From Streptomyces sennicomposti (GTDB lineage Bacteria; Actinomycetota; Actinomycetes; Streptomycetales; Streptomycetaceae), in NCBI RefSeq assembly GCF_019890635.1, contig NZ_JAIOAB010000003.1, forward strand, positions 124,001 through 188,000: 64,000 nt of DNA, given 5' to 3'. Positions 17,763-26,176 of the stretch are shown here, piece after piece (positions within the stretch are counted from its first letter, which is position 1; every line of letters starts with the position of its first letter). The position numbers and the translations under genes are program-made. The notes beneath the pieces were generated by a model, which was given only the letters and a program-made list of their open reading frames with translations, had not been told where the DNA came from and ran no database searches.

Positions 17763-18742
17763 AGCGTGCTCCAGTCGTGATCGGGATAGCGGTGCACGGG
17801 CGCCGACACATCGTCGAGAGCCCGGCAGATCTCGTCAGGAAGACTAAGCGCCTCCACTGACAACGCCGCCGTGAGCTGCGGAAGCGTGCGCGGTCCGATG
17901 ATCGGCGCGCTCACGCCGGGCCGGTCCCGGACCCAGGCGAGGGCGACCTGGAGCGGGGTCACCGCCAGCCCGTCCGCCGCCGTCGTCACCGCGTCCACGA
18001 TGCGGCTCGCCGCGTCGTCGAGGTAGGGCTCGACGAACGGCGCCAGATGCTCCGAGGCGCCCCGCGAGTCCGGCGGCGTCGCGTTGCGGTACTTGCCGGT
18101 CAGCACGCCCCGGCCCAGCGGCGAGGAGGGCAGCAGTCCGACGCCGAGGTCGAGCGCGGCCGGCAGCACCTCCCGCTCGACGCCCCGCTGGAGCAGCGAG
18201 TACTCCATCTGCGTGCTCGCCAGCCGGGTCCGGGCGCCCGGCGCCGCGAGCTGCCAGGTCGCCGCCTTGGCCAGCTGCCAGCCGCAGAAGTTGGAGACCC
18301 CGGCGTAGCGCACCCGGCCGCTGCCGACGGCCAGGTCGAGGGCCTGCAGGGTCTCCTCCAGCGGCGTTCCGGGGTCGTACGCGTGCACGTGCCACACGTC
18401 GACGTAGTCCGTGCCGAGGCGGGCGAGCGAGGCGTCCAGGGCCGCCAGCAGATGGCCGCGGGAGCCGTCGAAGCGGCGGTCCGGGTCGGGGACGCTGCCC
18501 GCCTTGGTGGAGACGATCAGGTCACGACGGGGCACCAGGCCGTCCATGAGCCGTCCGAGCAGGTACTCGGCCTCCCCGTCGCCATACACGTCCGCCGTGT
18601 CGACCAGGGTGCCGCCCGCCTCCCAGAACGCCTTCAGCATGTCCGCGGCGTCGTGCTCGTCGGTGTCCCGGCCCCAGGTCAGGGTGCCGAGCCCGATGCG
18701 GGACACGCGCAGGCCGGTACGGCCGAGATGCCTCTGCTCCAT
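17759..18742 (-). CDS. Aldo/keto reductase
   Basis: The 327-residue TIM-barrel NADPH oxidoreductase begins MEQRHLGRTGLRVSRIGLGT. The catalytic tetrad is visible as Asp and Tyr in VDTADVYG, Lys in VSTKAG and His in VWHVHAYD. It resembles the YajO/Tas-type branch; the substrate is unknown. The stop codon overlaps the start of the RecD-like gene (TGA within GTGA), so the two genes are translationally coupled although their functions look unrelated. The ATG at 18742 lacks a Shine-Dalgarno but follows TAATCT by 8 nt, a leaderless arrangement. Confidence 0.9.
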   Translation of the reverse strand: MEQRHLGRTGLRVSRIGLGTLTWGRDTDEHDAADMLKAFWEAGGTLVDTADVYGDGEAEYLLGRLMDGLVPRRDLIVSTKAGSVPDPDRRFDGSRGHLLAALDASLARLGTDYVDVWHVHAYDPGTPLEETLQALDLAVGSGRVRYAGVSNFCGWQLAKAATWQLAAPGARTRLASTQMEYSLLQRGVEREVLPAALDLGVGLLPSSPLGRGVLTGKYRNATPPDSRGASEHLAPFVEPYLDDAASRIVDAVTTAADGLAVTPLQVALAWVRDRPGVSAPIIGPRTLPQLTAALSVEALSLPDEICRALDDVSAPVHRYPDHDWSTL

Positions 18743-18965
18743 GGACGCCGAGATTACTGGCCAGGGGACAGGCGCGGGCCACCCTGTGGACAACCCGCCC
18801 GCACCCCTGTGGACAACCCCGTCCCGCCCCCGCGGACCGGCCCCGCGAGGCCCCTCGGCCGCCCCGCGAGGCGGCTGTCACACCCACGCGGTCTGCCGCA
18901 CCCGAGCCGCCCCGCGCTACTGTCTCCCGCGACAGGAACGTTACTCAGCGGTAAGGGGATGCGGC

Positions 18966-20021
18966 ATGCGGCTCGGGATCAATCTCGGCTACTGGGGCTC
19001 CGGGATGGACGCGGACAACCTGGCCGTCGCCAAGGAGGCGGACCGGCTCGGATACTCCGTGTGCTGGGCGGCCGAGGCGTACGGCTCGGACGCGGCCACC
19101 GTGCTCTCCTGGGTCGCCGCGCAGACCGAACGCATCGACGTCGGCTCGGCCATCTTCCAGATCCCGGCCCGCCAGCCCGCGATGACGGCGATGACCGCCG
19201 CCACGCTCGACTCGCTGTCCGGCGGCCGGTTCCGCCTCGGCCTCGGCGTCTCCGGACCGCAGGTCTCCGAGGGCTGGTACGGCGTCAGGTTCGACAAGCC
19301 GCTGGCCCGCACCCGCGAGTACGTCGAGATCGTCCGCAAGGCCATGTCCCGCGAGCGGCTGACGTACGAGGGCGAGCACTGGACGCTGCCGCTGCCCGGC
19401 GGGCCCGGCAAGCCGATCAAGCTGACCGTGCACCCGCAGCGCGAGCACATCCCGCTCTACATCGCCGCCATCGGCCCGAAGAACCTGGAGCAGACCGGCG
19501 AGATCGCCGACGGCGCGCTGCTGATCTTCCCCTCCGCCGAGCACCTGGAGGAGACCGCGATCAAGCCGCTGCGGGCCGGCCGGGAGAAGGCGGGCCTGAC
19601 GATGGACGGCTTCGACGTCTGCCCGACCGTGCCGCTCGCCCTCGGCGAGGACGAGGACGTGGCCGCGCTCGCCGACACCTTCCGCCCCTACACGGCGCTC
19701 TACGTCGGCGGCATGGGCAGCCGGCAGCAGAACTTCTACAACCGGCTGGCCCAGCGCATGGGATACGAGCAGGAGGCCGCGGAGATCCAGGAGAAGTACC
19801 TGTCCGGCGACAAGCAGGGCGCCGCGGCCGCCGTTCCGCACGACCTGATCGACCGGACGACCCTGCTCGGCTCCGTCGACCGGATCGCCGACCGGATGAA
19901 GGCCTACGCCGCGGCCGGCGTCACCACGCTGACCCTCGCGCCCGCCGGTTTCACGCTGGACGAGCGGGTCGCCGCCCTCCGCGCCGGCACCGAGGCCCTG
20001 GAGCGCGCCGGCCTGGCCTGA
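18966..20021 (+). CDS. LLM-class F420-dependent oxidoreductase
   Basis: The 351-residue luciferase-like TIM barrel begins MRLGINLGYWGSGMDADNLA and has the family segments AEAYGSDAATVLSW, SGGRFRLGLGVSGPQ and YIAAIGPKNLE. These match F420-dependent oxidoreductases of the MSMEG_3544/LLM type, which are common in actinobacteria. The substrate is unknown. The ATG at 18966 follows AAGGGG by 8 nt. It is divergent from the aldo/keto reductase and is probably monocistronic; a hairpin follows at 20082. Confidence 0.88.
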   Translation: MRLGINLGYWGSGMDADNLAVAKEADRLGYSVCWAAEAYGSDAATVLSWVAAQTERIDVGSAIFQIPARQPAMTAMTAATLDSLSGGRFRLGLGVSGPQVSEGWYGVRFDKPLARTREYVEIVRKAMSRERLTYEGEHWTLPLPGGPGKPIKLTVHPQREHIPLYIAAIGPKNLEQTGEIADGALLIFPSAEHLEETAIKPLRAGREKAGLTMDGFDVCPTVPLALGEDEDVAALADTFRPYTALYVGGMGSRQQNFYNRLAQRMGYEQEAAEIQEKYLSGDKQGAAAAVPHDLIDRTTLLGSVDRIADRMKAYAAAGVTTLTLAPAGFTLDERVAALRAGTEALERAGLA

Positions 20022-20081
20022 GACGGACGCCCCCCGAAGCCGGACATGCCCTGAAGGCAGGCGTCGGGAGGCGGGTTTCTC

Positions 20082-20124
20082 GCGGCCGTGGTGGGGGCTC
20101 GGGGGACTTCCCCGCCACGGCCGC
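20082..20124 (+). terminator. Hairpin after the F420 oxidoreductase gene
   Basis: Arms 20082-20096 and 20110-20124 form a 15-bp stem with one G-U pair. It stands in the gap before the ferritin-like gene and has no U-tract. Confidence 0.6.
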
Positions 20125-20288
20125 CGTCACCGGGAACAACGCCCCGCGCCCCGCCCGGTTACGGCCGCGCGGCGGGCAACCGCTGCGCCGTTCGGCCGAG
20201 CGGGCCCCCGCAGCCGTTGCGGCGCCCCCGCGCCCGCATTTGACTCGTCCTCTGCGACGGTCCGGCGGTGCGGCAGGGAGGCGGCGCG

Positions 20289-21080
20289 ATGCTCTCATCC
20301 GGGAGCCTGTTCCAGGAGATCCTCGACCACGACGAGTCCTTCCGGCTGTTCTGCTCGATCGCGGCCGGCGGAGAGGCCCAGGGCGGCTGGGAGAACGGGC
20401 GGATCGCCGCGCTCGTGCCCCCGGAGTGCCGCGACCTCGCGCCGAAGATCGCCCGCCACGGCGCGGACGAGGGCAAGCACGGCCGGATCTTCCGCGCCCT
20501 GCTGCGCAGACGTGGCCTGGACCCGGTCCCGGTGCCGCCCGAGACCGACTACACCATGCTCCTGGAACGGCGCGGCATCGGCCTCGCCCACCAGCGGCTG
20601 GAGTCCGACCGGCCCCTCACCGTGCACGACATCATCGTCTACCTCGCCCACAGCAGGGTCACCGAGCAGCGCGCCGCCGAACAGATGGCCCTGCTGTGCC
20701 GGCACTTCGGCGACCATCCCGAGCTGGGCCGGGCGGTGCGGATGATCGCCGCCGACGAGGACGCTCACCTCGCCTACTGCCACGAGGAACTGCTGCGCCT
20801 GGCCGCCGCCGGGCACGGCCGCGCCATCCGGCGGACGCTGCGCGCCTGCGCGCTCGCCGAGATCCGCGTCCACCGCGACGTCAGCCTCGCGGTCATGGCC
20901 CGGATGGGCCGCATCCTCGGCTGGTCGCCGGCCCGCTCGTCGCTGCTCGCGGCCGGCATCCACGCCGTCCACCGCTACGAACGGCTGATCGGCCGGCGCC
21001 GGATGACGACCCTGACGATGCCCGAGCGCCGCGACCCCCTCGGCAGCCCGCCCGTACAGTCCCCGGAACCCGCCGCCTGA
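20289..21080 (+). CDS. Ferritin-like di-iron protein
   Basis: The 263-residue, mainly helical protein has carboxylate-histidine pairs typical of ferritin-like di-iron folds: ADEGKHGRIF and, in the second half, EQRAAEQMALL and AADEDAHLAYCHEEL. It resembles the ferritin-like proteins of Streptomyces that lack a defined function. I chose the ATG at 20289, preceded by GGGAGG, over an upstream GTG at 20268. The last codons fall inside a 35-bp tandem duplication that also contains the stop codon. Confidence 0.8.
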   Translation: MLSSGSLFQEILDHDESFRLFCSIAAGGEAQGGWENGRIAALVPPECRDLAPKIARHGADEGKHGRIFRALLRRRGLDPVPVPPETDYTMLLERRGIGLAHQRLESDRPLTVHDIIVYLAHSRVTEQRAAEQMALLCRHFGDHPELGRAVRMIAADEDAHLAYCHEELLRLAAAGHGRAIRRTLRACALAEIRVHRDVSLAVMARMGRILGWSPARSSLLAAGIHAVHRYERLIGRRRMTTLTMPERRDPLGSPPVQSPEPAA

Positions 21081-21115
21081 GCCCGCCCGTCCAGTCCCCG
21101 GAACCCGCCGCCTGA
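21046..21115 (+). repeat. 35-bp tandem duplication spanning a stop codon
   Basis: Positions 21046-21080 and 21081-21115 are identical except for one base (GTACA versus GTCCA). Each copy ends in TGA; the first TGA ends the ferritin-like gene, and the second copy is untranslated. The duplication therefore changed the 3' end of the gene or its untranslated region without adding residues. Confidence 0.9.
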
Positions 21116-21181
21116 GCCCGTCCCGCACGGTCGCCACGGCCCGCCGACCCCTCCCACGGCCGCCCGGAGCCCGCCCCGCCC

Positions 21182-22183
21182 CTACAGCCACCCCCGCTGC
21201 TTGAACGTCCGGTACAGCACCACTTCCAGCACCGCCATCAGACCGATCACCGCCGGGTACGCCCACACCCAGTGCAGCTCGGGCATGTGCTCGAAGTTCA
21301 TCCCGTAGACGCCGGCCAGCATCGTCGGTATCGCGGCCATCGCCGCCCACGCGGAGATCTTGCGCATGTCGTCGTTCTGCTGGACCCCGGTCTGCGCCAG
21401 ATGCGCGGACAGGATGTCCGACACCAGCCGGTCCAGGCTCTCCACGGACTCGTTGACCCGGGTCAGATGGTCGCTGACGTCCCGGAAGAAGGGCCGGGCC
21501 TTGTCGTCCACGAACGGCACCGCCGTGGAGAAGGCGCTCTGGCCGGTGCCGCCGAGGCGGGACATCGGCAGCGCCAGCGGACCCGTAGCGCGCCGGAACT
21601 CGGTGATCTGGCGCTTGAAGTTGTAGATCCGCGAGGCCGTGTTGCGCGAGCCGCCCCGCTCCGGCGAGAAGACCTCCGCCTCCAGCTCCTCCAGGTCGGT
21701 CTGGAGTTCGGTCGCCACGTCCAGATAGTGGTCGACGACCGTGTCGGCGATGGCGTAGAGCACCGCGGTCGGGCCCTTGCCCAGCATCTCCGGCTCCTGC
21801 TCCAGACGGTGCCGTACGGCGGCCAGCCCGTCGCCCTCGCCGTGCCGGACCGTCACCACGAACGAGTCGCCCAGGAAGATCATGATCTCGCCGGTCGAGA
21901 CGGTGTCGCTGTGCGGCTCGTACACCACCGGCTTGAGGACCACGAACAGCGAGTCGTCGTAGACCTCCAGCTTGGGCCGCTGGTGGGCCTTCAGGGCATC
22001 CTCGACCGCCAGCGCGTGCAGCGCGAACTCCTCGCTGACCAGCGCGAACTCCTCCTCGCTCGGCTCGTGCAGGCCCACCCACACGAACCCGCCCGCCGCC
22101 CGCGCCTGGTCCAGGGCGTCGGAGAAGTCCTCGGGGCCCTCCCGGCGGTGCCCGTCGCGGTAGATGCCACAGTCCACGATCAC
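21182..22183 (-). CDS. corA: CorA-family magnesium/cobalt transporter
   Basis: The 333-residue protein has a large cytosolic alpha/beta N-terminal domain, long helices (about 140-270) and two C-terminal membrane segments. The selectivity signature Gly-Met-Asn is at 294-296 (GVYGMNFEHMPEL), and a basic cytoplasmic end follows. It forms a pentameric Mg2+ channel gated by intracellular Mg2+. The GTG at 22183 lies about 10 nt after GAGGAGA. It is divergent from the histidine phosphatase; the start codons are 61 nt apart. Confidence 0.93.
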   Translation of the reverse strand: MIVDCGIYRDGHRREGPEDFSDALDQARAAGGFVWVGLHEPSEEEFALVSEEFALHALAVEDALKAHQRPKLEVYDDSLFVVLKPVVYEPHSDTVSTGEIMIFLGDSFVVTVRHGEGDGLAAVRHRLEQEPEMLGKGPTAVLYAIADTVVDHYLDVATELQTDLEELEAEVFSPERGGSRNTASRIYNFKRQITEFRRATGPLALPMSRLGGTGQSAFSTAVPFVDDKARPFFRDVSDHLTRVNESVESLDRLVSDILSAHLAQTGVQQNDDMRKISAWAAMAAIPTMLAGVYGMNFEHMPELHWVWAYPAVIGLMAVLEVVLYRTFKQRGWL

Positions 22184-22244
22184 GGAGCGTGTTCTCCTCT
22201 CACCCGGCCCACGCCGGAGTCGCCTGTACGCCTACCCTGGCCGC

Positions 22245-22931
22245 ATGCCCACGTTGATCCTCGTCAGGCACGGACGCTCCACCGCCAACACCGAGGGACT
22301 GCTCGCCGGCTGGACCCCCGGCGTCGCCCTCGACGAGCGCGGCGCCGCGCAGGCCGCCGCACTGCCCGGCCGGCTCGCCGGACTGCCGATCGCCGAGGTC
22401 GTCACCAGCCCGCTGCAGCGCTGCCAGGAGACCGTACAGCCACTCCTGGACGCACGGCCCGAGCTGAGCGCGCACACCGACGAACGCATCGGGGAGTGCC
22501 ACTACGGCGACTGGTCCGGCCGCAAGCTCGCCGAACTCAAGGACGAGCCGCTGATGGAGGTGGTGCAGGCGCACCCCACGGCGGCGGCCTTCCCCGGCGG
22601 CGAGTCCATGCGCGCGATGCAGCACCGCGCCGCCGAGGCGGTGCGCGAGTGGAACGCGCGCGTGGAGCGCGACCACGGCCCCGACGCGGTCTACGTGATG
22701 TGCTCGCACGGCGACATCATCAAGTCCCTCGTCGCCGACGCGCTCGGCCTGCACCTCGACCTCTTCCAGCGGATCTCCGTCGAGCCCTGCTCCGTCACCG
22801 CGATCCGCTACACCCGGCTGCGCCCCTTCCTGGTGCGGCTCGGCGACACCGGCGACTTCGCCTCCCTGGCGCCCCGCGAGGAGTCCGCGGACGGCGACGC
22901 ACCGGTCGGGGGCGGCGCGGGCGCGCCGTGA
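22245..22931 (+). CDS. Histidine phosphatase family protein (MSMEG_4193-type phosphomutase-like)
   Basis: The 228-residue protein begins MPTLILVRHGRSTANTEG, with the catalytic His9 in the RHG motif, and later has GECHYGDWSG and VMCSHGDIIKS, which supplies the second active-site His. It belongs to the branch of the phosphoglycerate-mutase superfamily that travels with DUF3090 and SCO1664 genes beside mshC in actinobacteria. The substrate is unknown; a phosphorylated inositol or sugar linked to mycothiol is a guess. TACCCT ends 6 nt before the ATG, so the transcript is probably leaderless. Confidence 0.88.
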   Translation: MPTLILVRHGRSTANTEGLLAGWTPGVALDERGAAQAAALPGRLAGLPIAEVVTSPLQRCQETVQPLLDARPELSAHTDERIGECHYGDWSGRKLAELKDEPLMEVVQAHPTAAAFPGGESMRAMQHRAAEAVREWNARVERDHGPDAVYVMCSHGDIIKSLVADALGLHLDLFQRISVEPCSVTAIRYTRLRPFLVRLGDTGDFASLAPREESADGDAPVGGGAGAP

Positions 22932-23034
22932 TCGTCGGCCGCAGTAGGGTGAAGCGGTCGCCGCCGACCTTCCTCGGCGGCGCCCCGGCCCCCCGCCCAT
23001 CCAGTCGTTCCCCCCGATCCCATGGAGACAGGAC

Positions 23035-23625
23035 GTGTCCCGTCAGGTGTTCCTCTACGACCCCCCGGACCGCTTCGTGGCCGGTACGGTCGGACTGCCC
23101 GGACGCCGTACGTTCTTCCTCCAGGCCACCGCCGGCTCCCGGGTGACCAGCGTGGCCCTGGAGAAGACGCAGGTCGCCGCGCTCGCCGAGCGCATGGACG
23201 AACTGCTCGACGAAGTGGTGCGGCGCAGCGGCGGCAACGCCCCCGTGCCCGCCATGGCCCCCGCCGAGATCGCCGACACCGCCCCGCTGGAGACCCCCGT
23301 CGAGGAGGAGTTCCGGGTCGGCACCATGGCGCTCGCCTGGGACGGCGAGGAGCAGCGCATGATCGTCGAGGCGCAGGCCCTCGTCGAGCTGGACGCCGAC
23401 ACCGAGGAGGACCTGGCCGAGGCCGAGGAGCGGCTGCTCCAGGACGAGGAGAACGGGCCCCCGATGCTGCGGGTCCGGCTCACCGGCACGCAGGCGCGGG
23501 CCTTCGCCAAACGCGCCCTCGACGTCGTCAACGCCGGGCGGCCGCCGTGCCCGCTGTGCAGCCTGCCCCTGGACCCGGAAGGACACGTATGTCCGCGACA
23601 GAACGGATACCGCCGCGGAGCGTGA
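23035..23625 (+). CDS. DUF3090 family protein with C-terminal zinc-ribbon-like cysteines
   Basis: The 196-residue protein starts MSRQVFLYDPPDRFVAGTVG (GTG at 23035). It has an acidic middle (LVELDADTEEDLAEAEERLL) and ends with [15 protein letters not shown], a probable metal site. The family is confined to actinobacteria and always appears to sit with the phosphatase and the SCO1664-type gene; no function is established. Its last 37 nt overlap the start of the kinase-like gene, so the two products are made together and may interact. Confidence 0.88.
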   Translation: MSRQVFLYDPPDRFVAGTVGLPGRRTFFLQATAGSRVTSVALEKTQVAALAERMDELLDEVVRRSGGNAPVPAMAPAEIADTAPLETPVEEEFRVGTMALAWDGEEQRMIVEAQALVELDADTEEDLAEAEERLLQDEENGPPMLRVRLTGTQARAFAKRALDVVNAGRPPCPLCSLPLDPEGHVCPRQNGYRRGA

Positions 23626-24431
23626 CGCCGGGCACCGCGTCCGACGCGGCCCGCGTCGAACTGCTCGCCCGCGGTGAGCTGACCGTGCGCGGCCGCATCC
23701 GCGAGGCCTCCAACGCGGCGCTGTTCTGCACGGTCGCCCTCGACGGCCGGGAGGCGTCCTGCGTCTACAAGCCGGTCGCCGGGGAGCGCCCGCTGTGGGA
23801 CTTCCCCGACGGCACCCTCGCCGGGCGCGAGGTGGCCGCCTACGAGGTCTCCGAGGCGACCGGCTGGGGCCTGGTGCCGCCCACCGTGCTGCGCGACGGC
23901 CCCTACGGCGAGGGCATGGTCCAGCTGTGGATCGACGCCAGCCCGGAGGCCGAACTGCTCGCGCTGATCGACGCCGAGGAGCCCGGGCCCGGCTGGAAGG
24001 CCATCGGCTTCGCCGAGGTCGACGAGGACCGCACCGCGCTGCTGGTGCACGCCGACGACGAACGGCTGCGCCGGCTCGCCGTGCTGGACGCGGTGCTCAA
24101 CAACGCCGACCGCAAGGGCGGTCATCTGCTGCCCACGGCGGACGGCCGGCTCTACGGCATCGACCACGGCGTCACCTTCAACGTCGAGAACAAACTGCGC
24201 ACCCTGCTGTGGGGCTGGGCCGGCGAGCCGCTGCCCGCGGAGGCGGTCGGCGTCCTGAAGGGACTGCGGGACGCCCTCGGCGAGGGCGGCGCCCTCGCCG
24301 CCCGCCTGACCGGGCTGATCACCCCGGCCGAGACGGACGCCACGCGCGCGCGGGTGGACGCCCTGCTCGCCTCCGGCGTCCACCCCGAGCCGAGCGGCGA
24401 GTGGCCGGCGATCCCCTGGCCACCGGTATAG
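23589..24431 (+). CDS. SCO1664-family protein, PI3/4-kinase-like fold
   Basis: The 280-residue protein keeps what looks like a complete kinase-type active site: Lys61 in CVYKP (nucleotide-binding lysine), Glu81 in AGREVAAYE, the catalytic-loop-like [10 protein letters not shown] (Asp174) and the metal-loop-like YGIDHG (Asp192). This resembles PI4K/HipA-like atypical kinases. The ATG at 23589 lies inside the DUF3090 gene (37-nt overlap). Its position one gene from mshC suggests a role tied to mycothiol or inositol metabolism. That is an inference from context; no activity has been assigned to the family as far as I know. Confidence 0.85.
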   Translation: MSATERIPPRSVTPGTASDAARVELLARGELTVRGRIREASNAALFCTVALDGREASCVYKPVAGERPLWDFPDGTLAGREVAAYEVSEATGWGLVPPTVLRDGPYGEGMVQLWIDASPEAELLALIDAEEPGPGWKAIGFAEVDEDRTALLVHADDERLRRLAVLDAVLNNADRKGGHLLPTADGRLYGIDHGVTFNVENKLRTLLWGWAGEPLPAEAVGVLKGLRDALGEGGALAARLTGLITPAETDATRARVDALLASGVHPEPSGEWPAIPWPPV

Positions 24432-24448
24432 CAGCCGGGCCCGGCCCC

Positions 24449-24628
24449 GCCGGGAGCGGCGCATCCGTCAGTCGGCCTGCCGGGGCCAGCGCATCTGTCG
24501 GTCGGCCTGCCGGGAGCGGCGCACCCGTCAGTGGGCCCGCCGGGGCCAGCGCCTCCGTCAGCCGCCCTGCCGGGCGCGACGCACCCCACAGCTGGCCCGC
24601 CGGGCTCGACGCCCTCCGGCCCGGCCGG
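24449..24628 (+). repeat. Minisatellite array 1, 30-bp unit
   Basis: Six diverged 30-bp units each begin GCCGGG and continue with a variable AGCGGCGCA or GCCAGCGCA core and a CCGTCAG-type segment. The period is a multiple of three and the array is open in at least one frame, but no start or ribosome binding site supports translation. Confidence 0.85.
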
Positions 24629-24742
24629 CCCCGGGGAACCCCGCACGCGGGCCCCGGGAAACCCCGCACGCGGGCCCCGGGAAACCCCGCACGCGGGCCC
24701 CGGGGAGCCCCGCACGCGGGCCCCGGGGGGCCGCGCACCCGG
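24628..24742 (+). repeat. Minisatellite array 2, 23-bp unit
   Basis: Five nearly identical 23-bp units contain GGCCCCGGG, AAACCCCG and CACGCG segments; the fourth and fifth diverge slightly. GGGCCC and CCCGGG palindromes in every unit allow many alternative hairpins, so the array could act as a transcription barrier before mshC. Confidence 0.85.
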
Positions 24743-24859
24743 CGGAGAGCCGGTCCCGACGGGGGCTGCACACCCGCGGGAAATCGGCAAGAGCGCCTAT
24801 CCGGCCATATGGCCCGGTCCGGTTCGTGGACGGGACCGCGGTCCGGTTACGCTCATGAC

Positions 24860-26089
24860 ATGCATGCCTGGCCCGCTTCCGAGGTCCCCGCCCTGCCTGG
24901 TCAGGGTCGCGACCTGAGGATCCACGACACCGCGACCGGGGGTCTGGTCACCCTCACCCCCGGTCCCGTCGCCCGTCTCTACGTCTGCGGCATCACGCCG
25001 TACGACGCGACCCACATGGGTCACGCGGCGACCTACAACGCGTTCGACCTCGTACAGCGCGTGTGGCTCGACACCAAGCGGCAGGTCCACTACGTCCAGA
25101 ACGTGACCGACGTCGACGATCCGCTGCTGGAGCGGGCGCAGCGCGACGACCTCGACTGGGTCGCGCTGGCCGAGCGGGAGACGGCCCTGTTCCGCGAGGA
25201 CATGACCGCCCTGCGGATGCTGCCGCCCCGGCACTACATAGGCGCCGTGGAGGCGATACCCGGCATCGTTCCGCTGGTGGAGCGGCTGCGCGACCTGGGA
25301 GCGGCGTACGAGCTGGACGGGGACGTGTACTTCTCCGTCGAGTCCGACCCGCACTTCGGCTCGGTCTCCCGCCTCGACGCCGCCGCGATGCGGCTGCTGT
25401 CGGCCGAGCGCGGCGGCGACCCCGACCGGCCCGGCAAGAAGAACCCGCTCGACCCGATGCTGTGGATGGCCGCCCGCGAGGGCGAGCCCAGCTGGGACGG
25501 CGGCTCGCTCGGAGCGGGCCGGCCCGGCTGGCACATCGAGTGCGTGGCCATCGCCCTCGACCACCTCGGGATGGGCTTCGACGTCCAGGGCGGCGGCTCC
25601 GACCTCGCCTTCCCGCACCACGAGATGGGCGCCTCGCACGCCCAGGTGCTCACCGGCGAGTTCCCCATGGCGAAGGCCTACGTCCACGCCGGCATGGTCG
25701 CCCTCGACGGCGAGAAGATGTCCAAGTCCAAGGGCAACCTCGTCTTCGTCTCCCGGCTGCGCCGCGACGGCGTCGACCCGGCGGCGATCCGGCTGGCGCT
25801 GCTCGCCCACCACTACCGCTCCGACTGGGAGTGGACCGACCAGGTGCTCCAGGACGCCGTCGCCCGGCTCGGCCGCTGGCGCGCGGCCGTCTCGCGGCCC
25901 GACGGACCGGCCGCCGACAAGCTGGTCGAGGAAATCCGCGACGCCCTCGCCGAGGACCTCGACGCCCCGGCCGCGCTCGCCGCGGTCGACCGGTGGGCGG
26001 TACTCCAGGAGGAGCGGGGCGGCACGGACACGGGCGCGCCCGGTCTGGTGTCGCGCGCCGTGGACGCCCTGCTCGGCGTGGCGCTCTGA
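24860..26089 (+). CDS. mshC: Mycothiol synthesis ligase MshC
   Basis: This is a 409-residue enzyme of mycothiol biosynthesis that joins cysteine to 1-D-myo-inosityl 2-amino-2-deoxy-alpha-D-glucopyranoside using ATP. It is a cysteinyl-tRNA synthetase paralogue: the HIGH-like motif is THMGH within [17 protein letters not shown], the zinc/cysteine site includes [14 protein letters not shown] and FPHHE, and KMSKS is in [10 protein letters not shown]. It lacks the tRNA-binding C-terminal domain of true CysS and is shorter, which supports MshC. The start is an ATG with TACGCT ending 6 nt upstream, probably leaderless. A strong 23-bp terminator follows. Confidence 0.95.
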   Translation: MHAWPASEVPALPGQGRDLRIHDTATGGLVTLTPGPVARLYVCGITPYDATHMGHAATYNAFDLVQRVWLDTKRQVHYVQNVTDVDDPLLERAQRDDLDWVALAERETALFREDMTALRMLPPRHYIGAVEAIPGIVPLVERLRDLGAAYELDGDVYFSVESDPHFGSVSRLDAAAMRLLSAERGGDPDRPGKKNPLDPMLWMAAREGEPSWDGGSLGAGRPGWHIECVAIALDHLGMGFDVQGGGSDLAFPHHEMGASHAQVLTGEFPMAKAYVHAGMVALDGEKMSKSKGNLVFVSRLRRDGVDPAAIRLALLAHHYRSDWEWTDQVLQDAVARLGRWRAAVSRPDGPAADKLVEEIRDALAEDLDAPAALAAVDRWAVLQEERGGTDTGAPGLVSRAVDALLGVAL

Positions 26090-26122
26090 CGATCCGGCGG
26101 CCCGCCGACGCGGCGGGCCGCC

Positions 26123-26172
26123 ACAGCGGGGAGGGGCGGTGCGCTCACGAGCGCACCGCCCCTCCCCGCTGT
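26123..26172. terminator. Perfect 23-bp bidirectional hairpin terminator
   Basis: Arms 26123-26145 and 26150-26172 are perfectly complementary around a CACG loop. The hairpin lies between the convergent mshC and PAC2 stop codons (the latter at 26177) and is the longest perfect stem in the window apart from the one at 39805. Confidence 0.9.
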
Positions 26173-26176
26173 CGGC

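Larger units (their letters stand above)
24432..24859. other. Gene-free gap filled by two minisatellite arrays
   Basis: I see no gene between the kinase-like protein and mshC. Most of the gap is two tandem arrays, listed separately. The last ~100 nt are ordinary sequence that ends in the mshC promoter; TACGCT at 24848-24853 is the probable -10 box. Confidence 0.8.

Noticed and set aside
24152-24790. Minus-strand 212-codon frame across the minisatellites
   Set aside because: Its reading is driven by the repeat period; it has no ribosome binding site and overlaps the kinase-like gene in antisense.
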